Shown here: piece by piece, positions 18,406 through 28,014 of the stretch
Numbering within the stretch: the first letter of the stretch is position 1
How the letters are laid out: each line of letters opens with the position of its first letter
NCBI RefSeq assembly: GCF_027923465.1
Contig: NZ_BRLB01000001.1
Coordinates: forward strand, 62,001-126,000
Length of the DNA: 64,000 bases
Reading direction: 5' to 3'
From: Vallitalea longa
GTDB lineage: Bacteria; Bacillota; Clostridia; Lachnospirales; Vallitaleaceae
Notes under the pieces: model-generated
What the model saw: the letters and a program-made list of their open reading frames with translations, nothing else
What the model was told of the DNA's origin: nothing
Databases searched by the model: none
Made by a program: the position numbers and the translations under genes

Positions 18406-19179
18406 CTATACACTCATTTTAATAAGTTCAATATATTTTAGTTTTGGTACTGCCTCTATTAATTCATGAGCATAACTTGTCTTAAGATTGGATATATCAT
18501 TGGAATGTATTACATCTTCAACAACCATGCCCTCTTTGAGAATAATAATATGAGATGTTAAACTCATGGCTACACTTATATCATGTGTTATGACAATAAA
18601 TGTGATGTTATAATCCTCTTGAAGTCTTTTTATCAAGTCCATTATATTATTTTTTATTTCAGGATCAAGACCAGAAGTTAATTCATCAAGGATTACTATT
18701 TTGGGATTACATATTATCGCTCTTGCCAGATTAATCCGTTTTTGCTGCCCAGTACTAAATGCATAAGGATACTTCTCTCCATCTTCCGACTTAAGGTCAA
18801 CAAGTTCTAATATTTCATTAACTTTACTATATCTATCTTCTTTACTTAGTCTAGTAAAGTTGCAAAGAGGTTCTGCTATAATATCTTTTACTTTCATCCT
18901 AGGATCCAGACTATTCTTAGCATCTTGAAAAACTGGTTGTATATTCTTCCTGTAATTCTTCCAGTCATTACTATTAAATTCATTCAATGACCTTCCTTGG
19001 TAATATATTTCAGCTGTATTTTCTTTGTAAAAACCCAATAGAATATTGGCAATAGTAGATTTTCCACTACCACTTTCTCCTACTATTGATATACTTTGTC
19101 TATATTTTATTTTAAAACTAACATTATCAAGTATTATATTGTTTCTAAATTTCCTACTAAGATTCTTTATTTCAATCAT
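18406..19179 (-). CDS. Opp/Nik-type ABC ATPase (OppF/NikE position)
   Basis: About 257 residues. Walker A is GESGSGKST, Walker B ends IVILDELTSGLD (a Leu where most relatives have Pro), and the signature is FSTGQQKR, a departure from LSGGQ. His-loop ITHD present. I set the start at the ATG at 19179, which overlaps the upstream stop as ATGA; an ATG at 19185 is also possible. It should pair with the upstream ATPase to power the permeases. The altered signature may make its composite ATP site less active. Confidence 0.88.
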   Translation of the reverse strand: MIEIKNLSRKFRNNIILDNVSFKIKYRQSISIVGESGSGKSTIANILLGFYKENTAEIYYQGRSLNEFNSNDWKNYRKNIQPVFQDAKNSLDPRMKVKDIIAEPLCNFTRLSKEDRYSKVNEILELVDLKSEDGEKYPYAFSTGQQKRINLARAIICNPKIVILDELTSGLDPEIKNNIMDLIKRLQEDYNITFIVITHDISVAMSLTSHIIILKEGMVVEDVIHSNDISNLKTSYAHELIEAVPKLKYIELIKMSV

Positions 19180-19934
19180 ACACATAGTTCCTTTAGCATT
19201 TTAATGGTTAATTCTTTTTCTGGAGCAGTCAGTATTTTCTCTGTACTTCCATATTCAATAAGCTTCCCATCTGATATTACAGCTATATGATTAGCGATTT
19301 GACTAATTATTCCAAAGTCATGGGATATGAAAATAATGGTTACTCCATATTCTTTATTGATTCTTATGAATTCTGACAATATCTTTTTTTGGGTTATGGT
19401 ATCAAGAGCTGTTGTTGGTTCATCAGCTATTATCATCTTACTCCCTACTGCCATTGCTAGAGCTAACATAACCCTTTGTAACATACCACCACTTAATTCG
19501 TAACAATAACTTTTATATACTCTTTTCGTATCATTCAGGTTAAGCTTATAAAACCAATCAATTACAATCTTGTCTGCTTCTTTTTTACTTACCTTAAGAT
19601 GCTCCATTAGAGTTTCCCTGCAATGTGAACCAATGGTAATAACAGGATTAAAAGCAGTCATAGGATTCTGCATGACATAAGATATTTCTTTTCCCAAAAA
19701 AGTATTCATCTCACTAGGAGTATAATATTCACTATTCCATTTGATTTTGCCAGTTACTGTTAATTCCTTTGAAGTTAGTAACCCTGTAGCACCCATGAAT
19801 GTTAAGGTTTTTCCACTACCTGATTTACCTGTTATTGCAATAATTTCTCCTTCTTCAACAGATAAGTTAACAGAATCAACCAATTTTCTAGCTGCACTAC
19901 CCACTATTAGATCTTCAATTACAAACTGATTCAT
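19176..19934 (-). CDS. Opp/Nik-type ABC ATPase (OppD/NikD position)
   Basis: 252 residues, with Walker A GKSGSGKT (about 36-43), Q-loop region MQNPMTAFNPV, signature LSGGMLQR, Walker B MIIADEPTTALD and ISHD His-loop. AAAGGAAGG lies upstream of the start, which overlaps the upstream permease gene by 20 bases. Forms a heterodimer with the downstream ATPase. It lacks most of the C-terminal oligopeptide-type extension, which is closer to the nickel/metallophore subfamily than to classical OppD; this is a length argument only. Confidence 0.9.
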   Translation of the reverse strand: MNQFVIEDLIVGSAARKLVDSVNLSVEEGEIIAITGKSGSGKTLTFMGATGLLTSKELTVTGKIKWNSEYYTPSEMNTFLGKEISYVMQNPMTAFNPVITIGSHCRETLMEHLKVSKKEADKIVIDWFYKLNLNDTKRVYKSYCYELSGGMLQRVMLALAMAVGSKMIIADEPTTALDTITQKKILSEFIRINKEYGVTIIFISHDFGIISQIANHIAVISDGKLIEYGSTEKILTAPEKELTIKMLKELCV

Positions 19935-20757
19935 TTACGCCTTCCTTTCTGTGGTCAAATATATCTCTCAATCCATCCCCTAACAAGTTAAAAGCCATAG
20001 CTGTGAAAAATATAAACAGTCCAGGATAAAGCATCAACTCTGGATGGGTAAATATACATTTTCTATTTTCATTGAGCATTGCTCCCCATTCAGGAATCTC
20101 TGGACTTACTCCAAGACCTAAGAAAGAAAATGCAGAAAGCTCTAATATTACACGTCCCATACCAACACTTACATATACTATAAATGCAGGTAAGATATTA
20201 GGTATTATATGACGTAAGATTATTTTATAACTCTTGGTACCGGACGCTATGGCTGCTTTTACATAACCTTTGTTTTTTTCTTCTAACACATAACCTCTAA
20301 CGAATTTTGCATACCATGCCCATTGGGATATAATCATAGAAATCATTAGATTACCAATACCCTTTCCCAATATTCCAATGAGAACGAGGACAAAAATCAT
20401 TTGTGGAAAAGCCATAATCACATCACATACAGCAACAAAAGCCCTATCATATTTTCCTCCATAATAAGCAGGAATTGTTCCTATTAATAGACTGATAACA
20501 GAAATTGCTCCTATTATGACAAAAGATACTAAGAGCGAGTACTTAGTCCCTACAGCAATCCTTGTCAGTACACATCTTCCAAAACTATCTGTACCAAGTG
20601 GAAATCTTGTTGATGATACTATGTACTTATCTGCTGATGATACCGCATATGGGTCATTTGGTGAAACAATAGGATAAATGACACCGAAAATAATGATTGC
20701 TAAAATGATTATTAAACCAACTTTGCACTTTTTGTTTTTAATGAATTTATTTATCAT
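19915..20757 (-). CDS. Opp/Nik-type ABC permease (OppC/NikC position)
   Basis: 280 residues, an N-terminal helix followed by the transmembrane core. The family marker RFPLGTDSFGRCVLTRIAVG is at about 51-70 and the ATPase docking region AAIASGTKSYKIILRHIIPN at about 167-186. The start overlaps the stop of the upstream permease by four bases, so translation is coupled. Confidence 0.92.
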   Translation of the reverse strand: MINKFIKNKKCKVGLIIILAIIIFGVIYPIVSPNDPYAVSSADKYIVSSTRFPLGTDSFGRCVLTRIAVGTKYSLLVSFVIIGAISVISLLIGTIPAYYGGKYDRAFVAVCDVIMAFPQMIFVLVLIGILGKGIGNLMISMIISQWAWYAKFVRGYVLEEKNKGYVKAAIASGTKSYKIILRHIIPNILPAFIVYVSVGMGRVILELSAFSFLGLGVSPEIPEWGAMLNENRKCIFTHPELMLYPGLFIFFTAMAFNLLGDGLRDIFDHRKEGVNESVCN

Positions 20758-21716
20758 AATAAACTATTTTCACCTACTCTTTTGTCTAATTTCATCGCTG
20801 CTACATCTGATAATAAGTTGACAAATACAAAACAAAAAGCAATTATGACAACATATGCATTAATAGCTGGATTATCTCTTGTAAATATAGCATCTATTCC
20901 ATATCTCCCTAATCCTTTGATAGAAAATACCGTCTCTATAACTGCAGTACCTGCTAAGATATTACCAATATTCTGCCCTAGAAGAGAAATCAATGATACA
21001 CTTGAACTTTTTAATATGTGCTTCAACATAATCTTGGATGTAGATATCCCTCTTGCTCTTGCATAAACAACAAAATCTTCTTCTATCCTTTCCAATATAT
21101 TAGTTCTAACCATTCTGGTATAGGTAGCTATAAAAGGTATAGCCAACGTAAAACTCGGCAGAATATATGAACTGAAAGAATCATTGAATATAAATGGTAA
21201 TATCTCTAACTTGATCGAGAAAAGATATATAAGCATAAATCCGATCCAGTATGAAGGAAGGGACATGCCCATCAATGTAACTACTCTGACAATCTGATCA
21301 ACTATCTTATCCTTCTTAATTGCCGACAATATCCCCAGTACTACAGATAAAAACAACATAATCAACACTGCACCCAGTACTAATTTAATAGTCCTAGTAC
21401 AACATATTGATATTTCATTTATGACTGGTTTACCTGATACAAACGAATCTCCAAAATTAAGAGTTAAAGCATTTTTCAACCATAAGACATACCTTACCCC
21501 TAGTGGTTTATCAAGACCTAACTTCATCTGTATCTTTTGAACAGTTTCTTCTGTAGGCGGCATCATGTGTTTATGTATATATGCATCTGTAGCATCTATC
21601 GGTGATAAATTCAGTAAGGTAAAACATAATATAGTTATAGCTAGAAGTACTAATACTAATAAAACAATTCTTTTTATAAGGAATCTTATTATCTTTAGTT
21701 GCTTCGTATTTTCCAT
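20754..21716 (-). CDS. Opp/Nik-type ABC permease (OppB/NikB position)
   Basis: About 320 residues with the OppB/NikB pattern: N-terminal helix IKRIVLLVLVLLAITILCF, LSPIDATDAY, the docking loop YARARGISTSKIMLKHILK and a late IETVFSIKGLGRYGIDAIFTR segment. I use the ATG at 21716 (MENTKQ), seven to eight bases after GGAG; this overlaps the upstream ABC gene by 22 bases. A longer reading from 21743 has no ribosome site. Confidence 0.9.
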   Translation of the reverse strand: MENTKQLKIIRFLIKRIVLLVLVLLAITILCFTLLNLSPIDATDAYIHKHMMPPTEETVQKIQMKLGLDKPLGVRYVLWLKNALTLNFGDSFVSGKPVINEISICCTRTIKLVLGAVLIMLFLSVVLGILSAIKKDKIVDQIVRVVTLMGMSLPSYWIGFMLIYLFSIKLEILPFIFNDSFSSYILPSFTLAIPFIATYTRMVRTNILERIEEDFVVYARARGISTSKIMLKHILKSSSVSLISLLGQNIGNILAGTAVIETVFSIKGLGRYGIDAIFTRDNPAINAYVVIIAFCFVFVNLLSDVAAMKLDKRVGENSLL

Positions 21717-23434
21717 TTGTTTACTCCTAACTGACGTTCCCATAAGGACTTATATATACCTTCTTTTTTAGTTAGTTCTTCATGAGTACCTTTTTCTTTC
21801 AACTGTCCTTGGTCCAATACTATAATCTGGTCTGCATCAGTTATAGATGATAATTTATGAGCAATAGTAAATACAGTCTTTCCTTTTACCAATTCAGATA
21901 TCGCTCTTTGTATCTCTACTTCATTAATAGGATCGACACCGCTTGTAGCTTCATCTAAAATAATGATAGGTGAATCCTTTACAATAGCTCTTGCAATAGC
22001 GATTCTCTGACGTTCTCCTCCTGATAAGGTAGAACCGCCCTCACCTACCATAGTGTCATAACCATTAGGTAAGGTTTTTATGAATTTGTGACAACAAGCT
22101 AATTCTGCCGCTTTTATTATATCTTCTTTTTTGGCATTTTCATTTCCATATATTATATTGTTATAAATCGTGTCGTTGAAAAGATAATTATCTTGAAACA
22201 CTACAGAAATATATTTCATCAATGTCTCAATTTTATAATCATATATATTTCTTCCTCCTATTTTGATATTGCCTTTATCTATATCCCAGAATCTCATCAT
22301 AAGTTGTATTAGTGTAGTTTTACCACTACCAGATGCCCCTACAATAGCTGTTGTGGTATTTTCCTTAGCTTTAAAAGAAAGATTTCTAAGTATGGGCTCT
22401 TTGGTATAACCAAAAGTCACATCTTGATATTCTACGCTGAAGTTATCTGCCTTGACATCTTCCTTTGGTTCCTTAAGAGGTCTGAATTTCATTAAATATT
22501 CCAATCTATCTAAACTCACCTCCATAGCTTTTAATGTTCCTGAATAAGAAGATAAAATTTCAAAAGGTTGATATATATGTACTCCAATAACAGCAAACAT
22601 AAGAAATACACTGAAATCTATTTTGTTATTCATCAATAAATAAGTTCCAAGTGATAATACAACCCCAAACCCGAGATACATGAATAATGCATATCCCTGT
22701 AGTAATGGAATCACTTTTGCATCCGCTTTAATGGTTTTGTTAGCAAATTCTTTGAAAACACCTTTCATTCGTTCTGAGTGATTTCTACCATTATTATAGG
22801 CTTTTACAGTTGCAACACCCTGAGTATACTCTACAGTATTGTTTATCAAATAACTTTCTGCCTCTATTTTCGTATTAGCCGATTTTATATACATCTTATG
22901 GGATAATTTATTAATCACAAACGAAACAGGAAATCCTACGAAAAAAGCTATTGTCATAGGAATGTTGAGTATTCCTAAAAATATAATTGTGATAACAAGT
23001 ATTGTTATACTACTTATAACCTTAGAAACCAACTGCATAGCATACAACTCTATTTGAGTAAGTTCATTAGTCACTATTGCATTGATTTCTCCCAAGCTTT
23101 TACCAACAAAATCTCCCATAGGAATTTTTTTGAGAAACATTGCTATATCTTTTCTTTTCTGATCAATCACTTCATATCCAACACTGCTGATTGTTGCTGT
23201 TTCTTTATAATGGAACAAAAACTGTATCAATATACTTATTGAAAATGTCCCAGTGTATATTAATATATTAGTAGCTGTTAGCTCTTCATTAATCATGTCT
23301 CTAATAAAAAATAACATGAACAGTAGTGGCGCACAAGAGAATATACTTTCAAGAATTCCTAACAATATTCCCTTTTTCACTTTCGATTTATACTTACCTG
23401 ATAGATCCAAGATTCTTTTTATTGAATGCAACAT
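21695..23434 (-). CDS. Half-size ABC exporter-fold transporter (second of pair)
   Basis: 579 residues: six-helix type I ABC membrane domain (about 1-310) fused to an ATPase domain (about 330-579). Walker A GASGSGKTT, Q-loop VFQDNYLFND, signature LSGGERQR, Walker B PIIILDEATSG, and IAHKLS as His-loop. It forms a heterodimer with the upstream half-transporter. The fold is that of exporters, but pairs of this kind under a PchR-like regulator (YbtPQ, IrtAB) import iron-siderophores. The neighbouring Opp-type importer and Fur box favour such a role; a drug exporter is the alternative. Confidence 0.85.
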   Translation of the reverse strand: MLHSIKRILDLSGKYKSKVKKGILLGILESIFSCAPLLFMLFFIRDMINEELTATNILIYTGTFSISILIQFLFHYKETATISSVGYEVIDQKRKDIAMFLKKIPMGDFVGKSLGEINAIVTNELTQIELYAMQLVSKVISSITILVITIIFLGILNIPMTIAFFVGFPVSFVINKLSHKMYIKSANTKIEAESYLINNTVEYTQGVATVKAYNNGRNHSERMKGVFKEFANKTIKADAKVIPLLQGYALFMYLGFGVVLSLGTYLLMNNKIDFSVFLMFAVIGVHIYQPFEILSSYSGTLKAMEVSLDRLEYLMKFRPLKEPKEDVKADNFSVEYQDVTFGYTKEPILRNLSFKAKENTTTAIVGASGSGKTTLIQLMMRFWDIDKGNIKIGGRNIYDYKIETLMKYISVVFQDNYLFNDTIYNNIIYGNENAKKEDIIKAAELACCHKFIKTLPNGYDTMVGEGGSTLSGGERQRIAIARAIVKDSPIIILDEATSGVDPINEVEIQRAISELVKGKTVFTIAHKLSSITDADQIIVLDQGQLKEKGTHEELTKKEGIYKSLWERQLGVNKWKIRSN

Positions 23435-23435
23435 A

Positions 23436-25173
23436 TTAACTTACCTCCTTTGAACGGATTTTGAAGTTAAGGGATTCTTGATATTTCATATACATATTTT
23501 CATATAATCCTTTGTGTAATAATAATTCGGAATGAGTTCCCTGCTCTTTTATATGTCCCTTTGAAAGTACTATTATTTTATCTGCATTTTCTATAGTTGA
23601 TAATCTATGGGCTATAACAAGCACCGTTTTGTTTTTAGCAAGATTAGATATAGCCTTTTGAATTTCCATTTGATTCTCTGCATCAGAAGAAGCAGTAGCT
23701 TCGTCCAAAATGATTATAGGTGCATCTTTTAGTATTGCTCTTGCTATAGCTATTCTTTGTTTCTCACCACCAGATAATTTTACATCCGTTCCTCCAATAA
23801 TTGTATCTAGACCTTTTTCTTCTATCAACTCTGTACACGATGCCAGTTTTGCCACTCTCATAATCTCTTTATCCGAAGCATTTGGTTTACCCATTTTAAT
23901 ATTATTTTCTAAGGGTATCATGAAAGATTATTGTATCTTGGAAAACAAAACTTATATTATCCATTAGCTGTTGAAAAGGTATTTCTCTAATATTAATACC
24001 TCCTATTAATATCTTTCCGCTATTTACATCAAAGAAACGTGCAGCCAGTTTGGCAATTGTACTTTTCCCACAACCTGATTCACCAACAAGTGCAGTTAAT
24101 TTTCCTTCACTTGCAACAAAAGATATATCTTTGATGACTTGTTTTTCACCTGTATAAGAATAAGATACGTTTCTAAACTCTATAGAATTATTCTTAATCT
24201 TTACATTAGTTTTGCTATCATTGAACTCTTCTAGTGCCAAAAACTCTTTAATCTGAGAATATGACTGATTAATCATTGGCATAGTATCTGTGAATTCACC
24301 TAATTTCACCAGTGGTACAGAAAAAGAGAATGACATCAAGAAGGAAAATATGACTTTACTTATATCCGCTTCTCCATATAAGAATAATAATCCACCGACT
24401 GGTAAAAGAATAAGTAAGTTAGCTTTTATTAGTATGGCAAATCCAGACATGTACTTCCAACAGGATTTATACCAATCTAACACATGGAATTTGAAACTAT
24501 CTACAGAAGAATCTATTCTATTTATTGCTGCATCTGTTTTATTGAAAGATTTTATTACCATCATTCCTTGAATATATTCTATAAGTGAAAAATTCATATT
24601 CATTAAGGAAGTAGAGTAATTTTCCATCTTCTCTTCGCTTCCCTGCATCATTCCTGATAAAATTTTGTAAGCAATTGGAATTAAGATTACAGTTGCTAAA
24701 GCCATTCTCCAATCTAATATGAATAGTAGAATCGCAACTACTATTGGTACTCCCAGACTTGATGATACTTCTGGAATATGATGTGCAAGAAATCTTTCTA
24801 GGCTTTCTATATCTTCTACAATTAATTTTTTGTAATACCCGCTGTTATTTTGCATTACCACACCAAGAGATAATTTCTCTAATTTGCCAAGTACCTCTAG
24901 ACGTAGATTATAAAGCAAATCAGCTGTAGCTTTATGAGAAGTGTAAGAAGATATGCTAAAACATACAAATCTCAAAATAATACCTAATACAGCAATGAAA
25001 ATATAATTTCCTACTTGATAACTTGATGCTAGAAATTCTGTAATAATCTTATAAGTACAATAATAAGGTACTATAGAAAAAATCACTGATAAAAATCCAC
25101 ATATAACTGATAAGTAATACTTTCTTTTTTCCCCGCTGCAAATGTTAATGAGTTCTTTAATGCTATTAATCAT
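23436..25173 (-). pseudogene. Half-size ABC transporter split by a +1 base insertion
   Basis: Two frames together make one half-transporter of about 578 residues. The first (25173-23902) gives the membrane domain, Walker A (GESGCGKST) and Q-loop, then stops after VFQDTIIFHDTLRK. The second continues with NNIKMGKP, LSGGEKQR, Walker B and His-loop to 23436. Removing one A from the AAAA run in AGAAAATAAT (23901-23910, minus) restores DTLRNNIKMG, the expected family sequence. Both halves look otherwise intact, so this is a recent mutation, a sequencing error or a frameshift site. The ribosome site is 35 bases from the ATG, with a hairpin between them. Confidence 0.85.
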
Positions 25174-25180
25174 AATGGTA

Positions 25181-25206
25181 TAATAGTTAATAGAATATAA
25201 CTATTA
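25181..25206 (-). promoter_or_regulatory. Hairpin between ribosome site and start codon of the half-ABC gene
   Basis: AAGGAGG (25209-25215) is followed two bases later by an 8-bp stem (25199-25206 with 25181-25188) around a 10-nt loop, then seven bases to the ATG at 25173. Folding this stem reduces the 35-base gap to an effective spacing of about nine. No ATG, GTG or TTG in frame lies closer to the ribosome site. Confidence 0.5.
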
Positions 25207-25220
25207 ATCCTCCTTCCAAG

Positions 25221-25268
25221 AAAAAAATAAGACCATACAATCTTTATATTAGGATTATATAGTCTTAT
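25221..25268 (-). terminator. Terminator or attenuator between regulator and half-ABC genes
   Basis: On the minus strand ATAAGAC (25268-25262) pairs with GTCTTAT (25233-25227), with further ATA/TAT and AATC/GATT pairs inside, followed by a T7 run ending at 25221. The T run ends only five bases before the ribosome site of the next gene. A promoter therefore has no room after it, so mRNA for the transport genes must read through it or start inside it (a TATAAT lies in its 5' arm at 25254-25259). Confidence 0.7.
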
Positions 25269-25298
25269 CAAATATTTTTCTGCCTATGGGGGGAGTAT

Positions 25299-26288
25299 TT
25301 ATGCCCCGTAAAGAAAAATTTTAGGATTTTCTCCATAATATTCTTTAAATTTTTTTGAAAAATGGCTTGCGTTAGTGTAACCTACTGCACATGAAATTTG
25401 ACCGATATTCATATCCCGTTGTTCTAGTAGTTCTTTTGCTTTCACCATTCTTATGTGTCTTAGATACCCAAAAATGGTCGTATTATAGAGTTGTTTGAAA
25501 GCTTTTTTCAGTTTGTATTCATTCATATGTACTTGTTTTGCTAATTCTTTAATTGTAAAAGGCTCTACCATGTTTTCTTCAATTAGCTGTCTTGCTAGTT
25601 CTATTGATTCTAGAGCATCTTTATCAATAAATAATGTATTTTCTTGATTTTCTAACATAGTGATCTCTTTTTCCCATACATAGCATAGTGCTTCTATTGA
25701 TTTACTTTGAAGATACATTAATTTCCCCACATTGGAGAAATCGCATGATACCATCTGATTAAATATAGCTTTTAATTCTGCTCTTGGTTTATGAGGTCTA
25801 GTAAGTTCAATAGCTCTACTTGATCGTTTAAAGTTACTAAGACCTTTATGGTATTCTTCGTTAAGCAAACTCTCTTCAATGAATCTCTCATCGGCTATTA
25901 TAGTTATGTATCTTACTCTTCTATCTTTTATAATTTTAAATAATCCACTCATCTTTTTTCTGAAATACACACTTATGTTACCACTGCTTATGTTCATATC
26001 TTTAGCTTCCATCTCATTATGAAAAAGATTGCCTTCAACCATGTAGTTAATTTCATATGGTGGATTCATTAGATCGTATTCAAAACCAATAGATTTTTTT
26101 AGATATAAATCGGTTATACATAACTCCAACCCATTAGGAAATTTTATCTGTTCTATAAAACCTTCTCCGTATTGTGGACTTACATAATATCTTATGTACA
26201 TACCTGCTTTTTCACTTTGAAATTCACACTCTTCTACGAAAAATTCATAAAATTCGTTTGCATTACTAACAATGATATTATCATTCAA
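25299..26288 (-). CDS. PchR-like AraC-family regulator
   Basis: About 329 residues if translation starts at the TTG at 26288, six bases after GAGGTG; the upstream ATG at 26321 has no ribosome site. The C-terminal AraC domain (IKELAKQVHMNEYKLKKAFK, YNTTIFGYLRHIRMVKAKEL, ISCAVGYTNASHFSKKFKEY) has the pattern typical of PchR/YbtA siderophore regulators. The N-terminal about 200 residues would bind the ligand, often a ferric siderophore. A perfect Fur box lies upstream. It probably activates the downstream ABC and Opp-type genes when iron is scarce and its ligand is present. Confidence 0.85.
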   Translation of the reverse strand: MNDNIIVSNANEFYEFFVEECEFQSEKAGMYIRYYVSPQYGEGFIEQIKFPNGLELCITDLYLKKSIGFEYDLMNPPYEINYMVEGNLFHNEMEAKDMNISSGNISVYFRKKMSGLFKIIKDRRVRYITIIADERFIEESLLNEEYHKGLSNFKRSSRAIELTRPHKPRAELKAIFNQMVSCDFSNVGKLMYLQSKSIEALCYVWEKEITMLENQENTLFIDKDALESIELARQLIEENMVEPFTIKELAKQVHMNEYKLKKAFKQLYNTTIFGYLRHIRMVKAKELLEQRDMNIGQISCAVGYTNASHFSKKFKEYYGENPKIFLYGA

Positions 26289-26339
26289 AGCAAGCACCTC
26301 TTTCAATATAGTTAACGTCATAAATACTATTATTGTATC

Positions 26340-26364
26340 ATTATACGATTGATAATAATTATCA
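26340..26364 (-). promoter_or_regulatory. Fur box with -10 element upstream of the PchR-like regulator
   Basis: TGATAATAATTATCA at 26350-26364 is a perfect 7-1-7 Fur site (consensus TGATAATNATTATCA) and a perfect inverted repeat. A TATAAT for the minus strand lies directly beside it at 26340-26345, so bound Fur would cover the region just upstream of the -10. The start codon is 52 bases further on. Confidence 0.82.
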
Positions 26365-26472
26365 TTATTAATATTATATTCTATTATGTCTTAATTGTAA
26401 AGTTTCATTTGCTCATTTTACATTACTCCTTCTACTATAAAATTATTAATTATATTTTTTTTCTATGTTTCA

Positions 26473-28014
26473 TCAGCCCTTATACTCACTAGGACTTACC
26501 CCCGTTATAGATTTAAATGTTCTACTGAAATAATGCTGGTCCTCATATCCCACCATTTGTCCTACAGTCTTTATCCCTATATCTTCTGTTTGCTCGATTA
26601 TTCTTTTAGCTGTTTCTATTTTCTTATTAGTAATATACTTACTCATTGTTGTTCCTGTCATTTTTTTAAATAATCTAGATAAATATGTATAGTTATAATT
26701 AAATATTTCTGCGACTTCTTCTACCTTTTCGATTTTAATATAATTCTCATCTACATAGTTCAAAATCTCTTCTTGAATATCTTTAGTTTTCATAGCCAGT
26801 TGATTATCTTTTAAAAAATTATTGATACAATATGAAAATACTTTTTCTACTTCTCCATAATCTTTCGTAAGACTTATTGTTCTAAAAAGATCAATCTGAA
26901 GTTTTTCCGACCAGATATTATCATATCTATCCATATAAAATTCCAGCATCTGCAAAATGTTCGCTAATATTTTTTCATATTGTTTTTGATTAACATTTAC
27001 TTTTGACAGATAAGTAAGGATATCCTTTATTTCTTTATACAACTCATCATATTTTTTAGCTTTTATATAAGATTTTATATTCTTATCTATTCTAGATTTT
27101 ATAGTGTACAAGTAATCCATATACACTTTATTTTCATCCTTCTCCAAAATAAAAATTCTGGGCATTGTTATAACCACAGAGTTTTGTATAATATTTCTCA
27201 TTCGCTTAGTATATAACCATATCTGACTTCTAATTATAGGTTTTCTATGGCAGCATATGTTCAACATGAATTGTGGATACATCTTTCTAATGACTAATGT
27301 CAATCGTTTGGCGATTTCTTCAAAATTATATTCTTCATTGTCTATACCTATAATTATATTTTTCTGATTAATTATATGGTCATCAATAATTATCCATTTT
27401 GTTATATCCATTCTAAGTGTAGAAATAATTTTGTCCCAATCCAATTCAGAAAAATTCTTTTCATAATATTTAATAAGATAATCATCTAGATTATCGTAAC
27501 AAAGATTGTTGAAACAGAGAACAAATAACCCATAATTATTTGTTTTAAATACTTCATTCATAGGATTAGAAGTAACTTTCATAGAATCTGGTATAACAAT
27601 CGACCTATTACTATTTACTAGATCAACTTCTAATTCATCTTTTATATCATTAAGAGTATCTCTAAGTTTTTCTTTTTCTATAGGTTTCAACAAATAATTG
27701 AACACACCAAATTGAATTGCTTGTTGTGCTAAAACAAAATCTGAAAACCCACTAATTATAACCACATATATACTTGGAAAACGACCTTTGATTTCCTTTG
27801 ATAACTCTAAACCATCCATATTGGGCATCTTGATATCAGTAAATACTATATGCGGATGGTATTTTTCAATAGCTTCTAATGCTTCTTCTCCATTAGTTGC
27901 AGAAGCTACGATCTCGCATTCTTTCATCACAGATCTTATTTGGGATATGATATTATTTAATATTTTCGTTTCATCATCAACTACGACAATTTTAATTCTA
28001 TATATCTCTTTCAT
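26473..28014 (-). CDS. YesN-like response regulator with AraC domain
   Basis: About 513 residues. N-terminal receiver domain with VVVDDET acidic pocket, phospho-acceptor Asp in FTDIKMPNMDG (about 57) and Lys in LLKPIEKE. A long middle region follows, then an AraC DNA-binding domain (about 410-513; VEEVAEIFNYNYTYLSRLFK and VGQMVGYEDQHYFSRTFK). The ATG at 28014 lies seven bases after GAGAGG; ATGs at 28017 and 28029 are alternatives. It overlaps the upstream kinase gene, so it is its cognate partner and probably activates this polysaccharide locus. Confidence 0.9.
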   Translation of the reverse strand: MKEIYRIKIVVVDDETKILNNIISQIRSVMKECEIVASATNGEEALEAIEKYHPHIVFTDIKMPNMDGLELSKEIKGRFPSIYVVIISGFSDFVLAQQAIQFGVFNYLLKPIEKEKLRDTLNDIKDELEVDLVNSNRSIVIPDSMKVTSNPMNEVFKTNNYGLFVLCFNNLCYDNLDDYLIKYYEKNFSELDWDKIISTLRMDITKWIIIDDHIINQKNIIIGIDNEEYNFEEIAKRLTLVIRKMYPQFMLNICCHRKPIIRSQIWLYTKRMRNIIQNSVVITMPRIFILEKDENKVYMDYLYTIKSRIDKNIKSYIKAKKYDELYKEIKDILTYLSKVNVNQKQYEKILANILQMLEFYMDRYDNIWSEKLQIDLFRTISLTKDYGEVEKVFSYCINNFLKDNQLAMKTKDIQEEILNYVDENYIKIEKVEEVAEIFNYNYTYLSRLFKKMTGTTMSKYITNKKIETAKRIIEQTEDIGIKTVGQMVGYEDQHYFSRTFKSITGVSPSEYKG

